Source of the DNA: JAWKWH01 sp965204295
GTDB lineage: Bacteria; Pseudomonadota; Alphaproteobacteria; Rhizobiales; Rhizobiaceae
Assembly: GCA_965204295.1 (NCBI GenBank)
Contig: OZ241973.1
Span: 310,001 to 374,000, forward strand
Direction: 5' to 3'
Length of the DNA stretch: 64,000 nt
Position numbers and translations under genes: made by a program. The notes under the pieces are model-generated. The model did not search any database. It saw only the letters and a list, made by a program, of their open reading frames with translations, and was not told where the DNA came from. This document shows positions 9,335-17,963 of this stretch, in pieces (the first letter of the stretch is position 1; the number at the start of each line of letters is the position of its first letter).

Positions 9335-9512
9335 GTGAAACGCCTCGCTAGCGAATGCGGCAACTGCAATGCCGCTGGATTTTTGCAAGAAATGCGGTCC
9401 CTATAGCACTCGCTGCGGGCGACGCAAAACCATGCGATCGGATGAGAAGAACGGGGGTGGAAACGGCCAGATAACGAATGAAATCCGCTTCGGCCGGTCG
9501 GGTGACCGTGGC

Positions 9513-9713
9513 GGTCGAATACATCGCGCCCAATCCGGCGACCCGTCGAACCCGCTCGTGGTCCGCCTGCGCGGCTTCCCGGAATACCGGGCCGCGTGGC
9601 GTGAGGTTGTGTTGGCGCTTGCGGATCGGTTTCATGTCATGTCGCCGGATCGGCGCGGCTTCGACCTGTCGTTCAAACCGAATGGGATCGACGCCTGTCG
9701 TACACGCCGGATG
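9513..9713 (+). pseudogene. alpha/beta hydrolase fragment
   Basis: About 65 residues resemble the N-terminal part of haloalkane dehalogenase/epoxide hydrolase-type enzymes: HRAQSGDPSNPLVVRLRGFPEY, then AAWREVVLALADRFHVMSPDRRGFDLSFKPNG. The oxyanion HG has become RG. No nucleophile elbow or later part follows; sequence degenerates before trmJ starts at 9782. Clearly a relic if the homology is right. Confidence 0.55.
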
Positions 9714-9781
9714 CGCTTCCGTTTTCGACGCGCCTGTGCCAGTGAGGCGCGGGACAAGGCGCAAGCGAGTGCAGGGCTTCC

Positions 9782-10597
9782 ATGGCGGGCACGGACAGAA
9801 ACCGCGAGATGATGACCGGTGGACCGGCAATCATTCTCGTCGAGCCGCAATTGGGCGAGAATATCGGCATGGTCGCGCGCGCAATGGCCAATTTCGGACT
9901 GTCGGAACTACGCCTGGTCAATCCCCGCGATGGCTGGCCAAACGAGAAGGCGGTGGCCGCCGCCAGCCGCGCCGATCATGTCATCGAAGGAACGAGGCTT
10001 TATCCGAACCTGCGCGGAGCGATCGCCGATCTGAAGTTCGTTTTCGCCACGACCGCGCGAGAACGCGATGGATTCAAACCGGTGCGCGGACCTGTGGAGG
10101 CGGGCAGGGCGCTGCGTGCGCGGGCGGGCGGTCCGACCGGTATCCTGTTCGGACGGGAACGGTTTGGTCTCGACACGGAAGAAGTCGGTCTGGCCGACGA
10201 GATCGTCACATTCCCGGTCAATCCGGCTTTTGCTTCGCTCAATATCGCGCAGGCGGTGTTGCTGATGTCCTATGAATGGATGAAATCCGGGCTGGAAAGT
10301 GAGGAGCGGACGGCCTTTCGAGGACCTGAAATCGAGCCCGCACCCAAGGAAACGCTGCACGGCATGTTCGATCATCTCGAAGAGGCTCTCTCCGCGCGCG
10401 GTTATTTCCGGCCTGCCGACAGGAAGCCGAAGATGATCGATAATCTGCGCGCCGTGCTGACCCGGCCGGGATTTGGCGAAGCGGAGATCAAGGTGCTGCG
10501 CGGGGTGATCCGATCGTTTGACAAACATTCACCCGCAAAACCGCGTGGTGCCCATTCGCCCGCACTCGGAACGAAAGGCGACCGGAATGGCCGTTGA
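9782..10597 (+). CDS. trmJ: TrmJ-like tRNA/rRNA 2'-O-methyltransferase (SPOUT family)
   Basis: A SPOUT-fold methyltransferase; TrmJ modifies the ribose at position 32 of several tRNAs using S-adenosylmethionine. The 271-residue protein shows motif 1 ILVEPQLGENIGMVARAMANFGL (described in part, residues about 18-40), motif 2 GILFGRERFGLDTEEV (about 119) and motif 3 PAFASLNIAQAVLLMSYEW (about 147), which together form the cofactor knot. The C-terminal ETLHGMFDHLEEAL is typical of the family. It overlaps murI by 11 bp, so the two are probably cotranscribed. The exact RNA target is inferred from family only. Confidence 0.88.
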   Translation: MAGTDRNREMMTGGPAIILVEPQLGENIGMVARAMANFGLSELRLVNPRDGWPNEKAVAAASRADHVIEGTRLYPNLRGAIADLKFVFATTARERDGFKPVRGPVEAGRALRARAGGPTGILFGRERFGLDTEEVGLADEIVTFPVNPAFASLNIAQAVLLMSYEWMKSGLESEERTAFRGPEIEPAPKETLHGMFDHLEEALSARGYFRPADRKPKMIDNLRAVLTRPGFGEAEIKVLRGVIRSFDKHSPAKPRGAHSPALGTKGDRNGR

Positions 10598-11381
10598 GAC
10601 CGGCCCCATCCTCATTTTCGATACCGGAATCGGCGGCTTGACCGTGCTGCGGGAAGCGAGGGTTCTGATGCCTTCCCACAGGTTTGTTTATGTCGCTGAC
10701 GACATGGCGTTTCCCTATGGCGCATGGGACGAGCCGGAACTGCTCGAACGCATGGCGCTGCTGTTTAGCGAAATGATTGGGCAATACCGGCCGGGGATGA
10801 TCGTGATCGCGTGCAATACGGCTTCGACGCTGGCGATCGATCACTTGCGCAAGACCTATCCCGGCCAGACATTCGTCGGCACGGTGCCGGCGATCAAACC
10901 GGCTGCCGAACGGACGGTTTCCGGTCTGGTATCGGTATTGGCGACGCCCGGTACGGTGGCGCGGCAGTATACGCGCGATCTCATCGGGCAATACGCCTCC
11001 AAATGTCATGTCCGTCTGGTCGGCAGCGAAAATCTAGCGGCGCTTGCCGAAACCTACATGCGCGACGGATTTGTCGATGAGGACGCGGTACGCGCCGAAA
11101 TCGAGCCGTGCTTCGTTGAAAGAGAGGGCAAACGCACCGACATCGTCGTGCTCGCCTGCACGCACTACCCTTTTCTGGCGAACCGCATGCGCAAGACCGC
11201 GCCCTGGCCTGTCGACTGGATCGATACGTCGGAAGCGATCGCGCGCCGTGCGCTGATCCTGGCGAGGGATTTGGCCGGGCCCGAGAAACAGGATGAACCG
11301 GATGTCGCATTCTTTACCTCCGGTTGCAGGACGATTGAACTGGCGCGGCTGGTAAAGGGGTTTGGCCTGCGACTGGGATAA
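10587..11381 (+). CDS. murI: glutamate racemase
   Basis: Makes D-glutamate from L-glutamate for peptidoglycan. The 264-residue protein carries FDTGIGGLTVLRE near the N-terminus, the first catalytic cysteine in IACNTASTLA (about residue 74) and the second in VLACTHYPFL (about 190). The start ATG 10587 has AAAGG at 10573-10577 and begins the conserved region; an earlier in-frame ATG at 10518 lies deep in trmJ. The 11-bp overlap with trmJ suggests translational coupling. Confidence 0.95.
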   Translation: MAVETGPILIFDTGIGGLTVLREARVLMPSHRFVYVADDMAFPYGAWDEPELLERMALLFSEMIGQYRPGMIVIACNTASTLAIDHLRKTYPGQTFVGTVPAIKPAAERTVSGLVSVLATPGTVARQYTRDLIGQYASKCHVRLVGSENLAALAETYMRDGFVDEDAVRAEIEPCFVEREGKRTDIVVLACTHYPFLANRMRKTAPWPVDWIDTSEAIARRALILARDLAGPEKQDEPDVAFFTSGCRTIELARLVKGFGLRLG

Positions 11382-11455
11382 TCGTCGACGGATCCGCGAG
11401 CCGCGCCGGTTTCCGGCAAGCATCAAATCCGCGCGGTGGCGCGGATCGCATGCGA

Positions 11456-11485
11456 TTGACTTCACCCGCGCGGTTGGCATATGTG
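11456..11485 (+). promoter_or_regulatory. probable rpsD promoter
   Basis: TTGACT (11456-11461), an 18-bp spacer and TATGTT (11480-11485) form a fair sigma-70-type promoter about 175 bp before rpsD. It lies just after murI and just before a strong hairpin. Confidence 0.45.
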
Positions 11486-11494
11486 TTGCGCGGT

Positions 11495-11515
11495 GCAGGG
11501 CCTCATGGGCCCTGC
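11495..11515 (+). other. strong hairpin in the rpsD leader
   Basis: GCAGGGCC and GGCCCTGC pair perfectly (8 bp) around the loop TCATG. No T-run follows, so it is not a standard intrinsic terminator. It would sit at the very 5' end of an rpsD transcript from the promoter at 11456-11485, or act as the murI 3' structure. Confidence 0.55.
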
Positions 11516-11659
11516 CGTTCATTTGACGTGTCCCGTGGATGGTGTCGCAAAGCGTAAGCGGGCTATCCTGTCAGGCGATGAAAACGATCGTCAGAGGAGG
11601 GCGCGTTTCCTTCATCCGAAACATGAGGTTTCGGGCGCAACATTTTGAAAGGAAATGCG

Positions 11660-12277
11660 ATGAGCAAGCGCGAATCGTCGAAATACAAACTCGATCGCCG
11701 TATCGGCGAAAATGTCTGGGGCCGTCCGAAATCCCCGGTGAACCGTCGTGAATATGGTCCGGGCCAGCATGGCCAGCGCCGCAAGGGAAAGCTGTCCGAC
11801 TTCGGCGTTCAACTGCGCGCAAAGCAGAAACTGAAGGGCCACTACGGCGATATTTCGGAAAAACAGTTCCGCAAGACCTACGAAGAGGCCAGCCGCCGCA
11901 AGGGCGATACGCCGGAAACACTGATAGGTCTGCTCGAATCGCGACTGGACGCGATTGTGTACAGGGCGAAATTTGTCCCCACGATCTTCGCCGCGCGCCA
12001 GTTCGTCAATCACGGCCATGTCATCGTCAACGGCCGCCGCACAAACATCCCATCCTATCGCTGCAAGCCCGGCGATGCGATCGAATTGCGCGAAAAATCA
12101 AAACAGCTTGCCCTGGTGATCGAGGCCACTCAGCTGGCTGAGCGCGACGTACCGGACTATGTGGAGGCCGATCATTCCAAGATGACCGCAACATTCACCC
12201 GCGTGCCAGGTCTTGCCGATGTGCCGTTTGCCGTACAGATGGAACCCAACCTCGTGGTCGAGTTCTACTCGCGCTGA
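11660..12277 (+). CDS. rpsD: 30S ribosomal protein S4
   Basis: Primary 16S rRNA-binding protein that nucleates 30S assembly. It is 205 residues long, beginning MSKRESSKYKLDRRIGENVW, with NRREYGPGQHGQRRKGKLSDFG. The S4 RNA-binding domain follows (ESRLDAIVYRAKFVPTIFAARQ, NHGHVIVNGRRTNIPSY) and the protein ends VEFYSR. ATG 11660 is preceded by AAAGGA (11648-11653). It is monocistronic here, bounded by its own promoter region and an intrinsic terminator at 12303-12326. Confidence 0.97.
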   Translation: MSKRESSKYKLDRRIGENVWGRPKSPVNRREYGPGQHGQRRKGKLSDFGVQLRAKQKLKGHYGDISEKQFRKTYEEASRRKGDTPETLIGLLESRLDAIVYRAKFVPTIFAARQFVNHGHVIVNGRRTNIPSYRCKPGDAIELREKSKQLALVIEATQLAERDVPDYVEADHSKMTATFTRVPGLADVPFAVQMEPNLVVEFYSR

Positions 12278-12302
12278 TACGCGGCAAATTGGCGATGCGA
12301 TG

Positions 12303-12326
12303 GGCCGCGCTTGCCGCGGCCTTTTT
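12303..12326 (+). terminator. intrinsic terminator after rpsD
   Basis: GGCCGCG and CGCGGCC pair perfectly around CTTGC and are followed by five Ts. It lies 25 bp beyond the rpsD stop. Confidence 0.88.
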
Positions 12327-12327
12327 C

Positions 12328-13371
12328 ATGGCTTGCGAAAAAACCCCGTTAGCTGGTAACCGGGGTCTCGTTGCGAGGAGCATTTTTGAATGTCCGATCC
12401 CTTGCCCGCTATGCGGCGGAAGCGACAGGCCGGTGGTCTCCAGACGAGATCGCCATAGCAACCCGTTGACCACAATTATCTGCCGGGATTGCGGGATCGT
12501 CGCTAATGATCCGATTCCAAGCGATGAGGAACTGGCGGCTTTCTACCGGCGGGACTACCGTACCGAATACAAGGGGACCGCCGAACCGCGCATGCGCCAG
12601 ATATGGCGAAATTTTAGCGGAACCGCGGAACACATAAGGGTGTTTCGGAACTATTATTCCGGTCGCAAGCGCTGTCTGGATCTGGGTTCAGGCAGCGGCG
12701 AGTTCATGTATCTTGCCAACCGTATCGGCATCGATTGCTTGGGTGTGGAGCCGAACGGAGGATATTCAGCCTATTGCCGCGACGAGCTCGGGCTTGACGT
12801 TCTGTCGCAGACGCTGGAGGAATCGGGCTTTCCCGACAGCAGTTTCGACCTCATCCGGCTGAGCCATGTGATGGAGCACATGCGCGATCCGGTGCGGTCG
12901 CTGAAGGTACTGAGGCAATGGCTGGCCGAGGACGGGATTTTGTACATCGAAGTCCCGAACATCGATCGGGACGCCACGCACAAGCTGCGCGGCAAGCTCT
13001 TTAATTTCGGTCACATCTTCAATTTCAGTCCATGGACCATGCGCATGACCGCGCTGCTGGCCGGTCTGGAAGAGGATAACGGATCGGCGAAGCGCAACAG
13101 CGGCAACACCGCGGGCTTCTTTCGCAAGGCCCTGCTCCCGGCGTCTCCGCGGGACATTATCGACCGTCAGCAGGTGCGACACACATTCGGCGCTCTGGCG
13201 GACCACCACAAGCGCAGCCTTCCGACGCCGGAGGAAGGATCCGCGGTGGGCCGGGCGGTTTCAACCGTGAGCCTGCGTGTTTCGGAGATGCTGGCGGCGC
13301 GTAGATTCGACCATCCAGGCGAAATCGCCGAACACTTCGCCGCTCGCCTGGAAGGGAGTTTTGCGCGGTGA
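12328..13371 (+). CDS. class I SAM-dependent methyltransferase with N-terminal zinc ribbon
   Basis: The protein opens with a zinc ribbon (CPLCGG, then CRDCG 26 residues on), followed by a Rossmann methyltransferase: motif I CLDLGSGSGEFMY, acidic residue in GVEPNGGYSAY, SFDLIRLSHVMEHM, and a YIEVPNI strand. Such proteins often methylate sugars or nascent polysaccharides; no substrate can be named. The start is uncertain. In-frame ATG 12328 has no ribosome binding site and touches the rpsD terminator. The best site, GAGGAG (12375-12380), serves ATG 12390, which is one frame off. Removing one C at 12399-12401 would give MSDPCPLCGG, so a start-proximal frameshift is likely. Confidence 0.75.
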   Translation: MACEKTPLAGNRGLVARSIFECPIPCPLCGGSDRPVVSRRDRHSNPLTTIICRDCGIVANDPIPSDEELAAFYRRDYRTEYKGTAEPRMRQIWRNFSGTAEHIRVFRNYYSGRKRCLDLGSGSGEFMYLANRIGIDCLGVEPNGGYSAYCRDELGLDVLSQTLEESGFPDSSFDLIRLSHVMEHMRDPVRSLKVLRQWLAEDGILYIEVPNIDRDATHKLRGKLFNFGHIFNFSPWTMRMTALLAGLEEDNGSAKRNSGNTAGFFRKALLPASPRDIIDRQQVRHTFGALADHHKRSLPTPEEGSAVGRAVSTVSLRVSEMLAARRFDHPGEIAEHFAARLEGSFAR

Positions 13372-13533
13372 ACGCCCCGCCCGAAACCGACATGGTTTCC
13401 GGCGCTCGGGATTGCCCGGCGCTCTTTGGAAACGCCGCCCGGTCGGCTGAGTTCAACAAGTCGAGAAAACGGCTGTTACGTCATATCGGCATGGCGACGG
13501 ATCGATATGGCATGGTTGTGTCGGGGGAACTTG

Positions 13534-14367
13534 ATGCCGATTGACGCCGCCGACCTTGACCGGCTGAATAATCTGGTCATCGAAACAGCGGCGGCTGAAA
13601 TCATGCCCCGTTTTCGCAATCTGGGCGACGATGAAGTCGATGCCAAAGAATCGGCGACCGATCTCGTGACCGTCGCGGATGTTTCCGCGGAGCGGAAAAT
13701 CGCTGCGGAATTGAACCGTCGATATCCGGAAGCTCTTGTGATCTGAGAGGAAAGTTGCGCTGCCGAACCGACCTTGCTCGATGGGGTTACCCGAAGCCTC
13801 ACTCGCATTTGTCATTGATCCCGTCGACGGAACATTCAATTTCGCCCATGGCGTACCGTTGTTCGGCACAATGCTGGCCGTCGTCCAGAACGGGAAACGA
13901 TCGCGGGTCTGAATTCATGATCCCGTAGGCGGGGACACGCTGATGGCGACGGCTGGCGGAGGCGCATCCATCCGCGCACCCGGGAAGCCCGATCGGAAGA
14001 CCGCTGTCGCCGCCCCGATCGCGACGCCCGAATTGGTCGGGACGGTTTCCTGGCATTTTCTTCCCGAACCGCTGCGTTCGACCGTGGCCGGAAATATGGC
14101 GCTCTTCGGAACCGGCATGGGTTTCCGCTGCGCCGCGCACGAGTATCGCCTACGGCACCCGGCGGCACCCATTTAGTGCTCTATCACAAGCTGATGCCGT
14201 GGGATCATTTGCCGGGCGCCCTTATCCATGCGGAAGCCGGCGGTTATTCGGCCCGTTTCGACGGCAGCGAATACAATTGCTCAACGCTTGAAGACGGCAT
14301 CATCGCCGCCCCGGAAGAGGAAAGCTGGCAGCGTGTGCGTTCAGCGCTTTTTGAAGGCAGGATGTAA
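13534..14367 (+). pseudogene. inositol monophosphatase family protein, broken by a stop and frameshifts
   Basis: ATG 13534 after GGGGG starts a good N-terminal half (ADLDRLNNLVIETAAAEIM; KESATDLVTVADVSAER; RRYPEALVI), which ends at TGA 13744-13746 where the active-site GEE should follow. Further pieces continue downstream: VIDPVDGTFNFAHG (metal-binding motif) at 13811-13852, DPVGGDTLMATAGGGAS near 13920-13970, and a C-terminal block MPWDHLPGALIHAEAGG at 14191-14241 ending at 14367. At least one stop and two frameshifts separate them. The intact enzyme would be a Mg-dependent phosphatase of about 275 residues, so the gene died recently. Confidence 0.85.
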
Positions 14368-14387
14368 GCGGCGGACCTACTCCGCCG

Positions 14388-14507
14388 CCACCTTGGCGCT
14401 AACACCGCAGGCCAATGCTGCCTGAGAAAAGAAAAGCCCGCCTCAATGAGGCCGACAAGACGTTCTCGACCCAAAGGCGTCAGCCTGGCATTCTGGCGCA
14501 TGTTCAT
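14388..14507 (-). pseudogene. IS481-family transposase N-terminal fragment
   Basis: On the minus strand MNMRQNARLTPLGRERLV starts at 14507, the typical N-terminus of IS481 transposases. After one frame change the helix-turn-helix end SQAALACGVSAKVAAE is followed by a stop. Nothing of the catalytic domain remains. Confidence 0.65.
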
Positions 14508-14625
14508 TCGATCCCTCCGAACAAGGTTGGTGCTTGGTAACTCCAATCAACTCGACCGAGATCTAATGGACAACCTGTAGAAAGATCAAATCTAGACGGG
14601 GTCGGGGCGTATTATACTGCTCATA

Positions 14626-15657
14626 CCACCGTCCCTAGATGTTGATCCTATTTGCATAATCGCATGTTGTGGTTAAACGGACGGTGGCGGTCTTGTTGGC
14701 GCGCAGGCAGGCCCGGACGTTTTCGACAGGGTTGATCTGTGGAGCGTGGGGCGGCAGCGGCATGAGCGTGATGTTATCGGGAACGCGCAGCGCCCTTGCG
14801 CCGTGCCGGCCCGCCCCGTCCCGTCCGGCGCCAGGATGGCGTGGGCGCCTTCAGCGACGGTCTTCGAGATTTCGGCGAGGTCATGGCTGCGGTGTTTGCC
14901 TATGGCATGACCGGCGCGGCGGTCTCGGCGCGTTCGGGACAGACGGCGCCAAAGATGCGGGTCCATTCGCATCCGGTATCGCGCGGCGCCCTGCCGGCCG
15001 ACACGCGCTTTGTGCCGGCGCCACACCTCGATTTTCTTGCCGCGCACCGCATCGGGCAGGTCGGCCTGTACCTTGGCGGCAAAGTTTCCAAACGCCTCCC
15101 GGACCTGCGGGTCGGATTTCGGGCGGGCGCACCGAAAGGCGCCGAAACCCGAGCGCGGCAAACTGCCTGACGTGCGTTCCTGCATCGTCACACCCAAGCG
15201 CCTTTCGACCTCGCGTTGCAGACCGACACGCCGCCAGCCGACAACACCGTGCGTTTCCGGACCGGGGCCTGCGCGGACGCGCGCGGCAAGCGCGGCCTTC
15301 CGCGCCGCGTCGAGGCGTGGGGCACGCCCCGGCGCCCGGAAAGCCCCTCAAGACCTCCCTCGTTGTAGCGATGGAGCCAATCCCGTAGCGGCCGGCAGTC
15401 CATCCCGCAGTTTGCGGCTGCCGACTTGCGGTCGGGGCACCCTACGGAACCGATGCGACCGCCACCATACGCCGCGCGGCCCTGGTATCATGGCTCCGGG
15501 AGCCGGCAGCACGGAGTTCCCTTGACGTCAAATCCGTCCGCATGATCGCAACCGCCATCAAAACCTCCATCCTTCGATGAAAGTGAACCGGAACCTGCAC
15601 CATATGGAAATCCACAAAGGCGTCAGGCCCATTGGCCAGTGGTATGAGGCCGGTTCA
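14626..15657 (-). mobile_element. IS630-family element type A, left copy, dead transposase
   Basis: Minus-strand transposase in pieces: MDCRPLRDWLHRYNEGGLEG (15403 down), TERRLGVTMQERT, REAFGNFAAKVQADLPDAVRG, DPHLWRRLSRTRR, HAILAPDGTGRAG (second catalytic Asp region) and the C-terminal NPVENV-type end near 14700, spread over several frames. The outer end begins CCACCGTCCCTAGATG just after a TA dinucleotide, the usual IS630 target. The same sequence, inverted, is found at 16942-17872; this copy is about 105 bp longer internally. It is inactive on its own. Confidence 0.85.
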
Positions 15658-15839
15658 TTGGTTGAAATCCCATAAATCCGTCTCATTCGGACCCGCAGTG
15701 CCACATTGATCCCGAATATCTCGCTTTCATAGACGTGACGTGGACCAGTTCACCATGGCGCCGGTGAGCCAAAGGCAAACGTCCGCGGCGCGTCATTGTC
15801 CTCACGGTCACTGGCGGGATCATGACGTGGACATCTCTG

Positions 15840-16174
15840 GAAACCGGCTCAGATTTGCGGCTTTGAACTGATGCCTAGATGGGATGCGGTGTTTTCGGCG
15901 CTTTTGGGCTGGTTTCGGCAGTCCGTCTCACCGACTTCGTGCCTTTTGGCATCACGCAGGCGCACTTCGCCCTTTGAGCCATCGCTTCATGGTGCAGGCC
16001 ATGTTGGCGAGGCCGCTTGGGCTCGTCGATGCCGATGGTTCGCAGGCCATTGATCCTACAGCACATCAGAGGTTGTCGCGGGAGCGTGCCTGTGTTTTGC
16101 GCACCCGGTGTTTGAGCTTTTGCGAAAGCCTGTTCGATCGGGGGCTGTAGGGTGGCAGGATTAGCAGGTGCGCG
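15840..16174 (-). pseudogene. IS5-family element end, second copy
   Basis: Minus-strand remnants PIEQAFAKAQTPG, TIGIDEPKRPRQHG and MAQRAKCACVMPKG form the C-terminal end of an IS5-family transposase related to that at 2336-2614. The terminal 160 bp (15836-15995) is closely similar to 2215-2370 in the same orientation. It lies between the two IS630 type A copies. Confidence 0.65.
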
Positions 16175-16291
16175 CCGGCGCTCCATCAGCTTGATCTTGA
16201 GTTCCTTCAGCAGCCCTGTATCGCCAACCATGTCTTCAGGCTGCTCACAGCCCTGAAGAAGTTCGTCCAGTCGTTCCTTGGAAATCGTCAT
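16175..16291 (-). pseudogene. IS256-family transposase N-terminal fragment
   Basis: The 39 residues from 16291 down (MTISKERLDELLQGC, then EDMVGDTGLLKELKIKLMER) match the start of IS256-family (mutator-type) transposases. The frame then runs without a break into IS5-derived sequence, so one element was cut by the other or by deletion. Confidence 0.7.
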
Positions 16292-16315
16292 CCTTGCTTC
16301 CTTATGCAAAAGCAT

Positions 16316-16858
16316 GAACCAGATCAGTCATACACAGAAGATCGGACACTCTCGGCAGGCGTTGCCTTTCGGCGCCCGGCCCCTGAGCGGCGCCATGTTG
16401 GTCTTCACCCGGGTCTCGTCGATGAACACCGACCGGCGCGGGTCGATCCGGCCTCAATGGCGCCGCCGCCGCTCGCGACGGCGTTTCACGTCCGCGCGTT
16501 CGCACTCATCGGCGACCAGCGTCTTTTTCTTGAAACCGAACCCGCAGCCGCGCAGAAAACGCCAGACAGTATCGTGGCTCACCGCGCCCCCGCACTACTC
16601 CGCCGGCATCTCCTGCAACACGGCCGGAGAGTTCCGCACCCGATCCAACAGCCAACCCCGATGCGACTCCAGAACCGGGCGGCGATACCCGCCCATCTTC
16701 GCAGGCCTCACCGAGCCGGTCCGCGCCGCGCGCAGTCTCCACTTCACAACGCCCGACGGCGCAACTCCAAACCGCTCCGCAGCCCGGTGATGGCTCTCTC
16801 CAGCCTGCATCGCGGAAACAATACGTTCACGAAGATCATTCGGGTAAGGTCGCGTCAT
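16316..16858 (-). pseudogene. IS630-family transposase type B, remnant
   Basis: The first part (MTRPYPNDLRERIVSAMQAG, then SHHRAAERFGVAPSGVVKWR from 16858) is the helix-turn-helix half of a two-ORF IS630 element. The second part continues in another frame: DTVWRFLRGCGFGFKKKTLVA, RADVKRRRERRR, DPRRSVFIDETRVKTNMAPLRG (first catalytic Asp) and RAPKGNACRECP. It then ends at the IS256 fragment, with the rest of the catalytic core missing. Confidence 0.75.
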
Positions 16859-16941
16859 CCATACCGGCCTCCTTCACCGTTATGGATCCTGAACCACATC
16901 CAACCCTCAAAGAGAAACCACAATTCAATGCAGCCAAAAAC

Positions 16942-17872
16942 TGAGCCGGCCTCATATCACTGGCCAATGGGCCTGACGCCTTTGTGGATTTCCATATGGT
17001 GCAGGTTCCGGTTCACTTTCATCGAAGGATGGAGGTTTTGATGGCGGTTGCGATCATGCGGACGGATTTGACGTCAAGGGAACTCCATGCTGCCGGCTCC
17101 CGGAGCCATGATGCCAGGGCCGCGCGGCGTATGGTGGCGGTCGCATTGGTTCCGGAGAGCGCCGACCGCAAGTCGGCAGCCGCAAACTGCGGGATGGACC
17201 GCCGGCCGCTACGGGATTGGCTCCATCGCTACAACGAGGAAGGTCTTGAGGGGCTTGCCGGGCGCCGGGGCGTGCCCCACTCCTCGACGCGGCGCGGAAG
17301 GCCGCGCTTGCCGCGCGCGTCCGCGCAGGCCCCGGTCCGGAAACGCACGGTATTGTCGACTGGCGGCGTGTCGGTCTGCAACGCGAGACCGAAAGGCGCT
17401 TGGGTGTGACGATGCAGGAACGCACGGCAAGCAGGCAGCTTGCCGCGCTCGGGTTTCGGCGCCTTTCGGTGCGCCCGCACGAAATCCGACCCGCAGGCCC
17501 GGGAGGCGTTTGAAAGCTTTGCCGCCAAGGTACAGGCCGACCTGCCCGATGCGGTGCGCGGCAAGAAAATCGAGGTGTGGCGCCGGCACAAAGCGCGTGT
17601 CGGCCGGCAGGGCGCCGCGCAATACCGGATGCGAATGGACCCGCATCTTTGGCGCCGTCTGTCCCGAACGCGCCGAGACCGACGCGCCGGCACGGCGCAA
17701 GGGCGCTGCGCGTTCCCGATAACATCACGCTCATGCCGCTGCCGCCCCACGCTCCACAGATCAACCCCGTCGAAAACGTCCGGGCCTGCCTGCGCGCCAA
17801 CAAGACCGCCACCGTCCGTTTAACCACAACACGCGATTATGCAAATAGGATCAACATCTAGGGACGGTGGTA
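16942..17872 (+). mobile_element. IS630-family element type A, right copy with internal deletion
   Basis: Plus-strand inverted copy of 14626-15657. It begins upstream of MAVAIMRTDLTSRELHAAG (17041) and runs through MDRRPLRDWLHRYNEEGLEG, AREAFESFAAKVQADLPDAV and DPHLWRRLSRTRR to a C-terminal PQINPVENVRACLRANKTA end. Relative to the left copy about 105 bp are missing, removing the second catalytic Asp block in frame. Both copies share a frameshift after GRPRLPRASAQAP, so it was probably already broken before duplication. The end is CATCTAGGGACGGTGG followed by TA. Confidence 0.85.
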
Positions 17873-17892
17873 TAAAGCGTGACATCCATGCT

Positions 17893-17945
17893 GGCCTCCT
17901 TCACCGGTAGAGAACCACAATTCCATTCAGTGAAAAACTGAGCCA
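17893..17945. repeat. direct repeat of the sequence at 16862-16945
   Basis: The blocks GGCCTCCTTCACC, then AACCACAATTC, then AAAAACTGAGCC occur in this order at 16862-16945 and again at 17893-17945, in the same orientation, bracketing the right IS630 type A copy. The sequence upstream of the IS630 type B transposase is the source, so the type A copy lies inside or beside type B DNA. Confidence 0.6.
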
Positions 17946-17963
17946 ATCTAGAGTCATCTTGCT

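Noticed and set aside
8138..9406. Long plus-strand open frame (422 codons)
   Set aside because: It lies exactly opposite icd, which is unmistakable; composition is that of an antisense shadow in GC-rich DNA.
14669..15388. Plus-strand open frame across the left IS630 copy
   Set aside because: It is the reverse of the transposase; the recognisable IS630 motifs are all on the minus strand.
16304..17041. 245-codon plus-strand frame across IS remnants
   Set aside because: Antisense to the IS630 type B transposase pieces and crosses element borders.
14626..17872. Composite transposon carrying cargo between the two IS630 copies
   Set aside because: The interior contains only other IS fragments, both transposases are dead, and no passenger gene is present.
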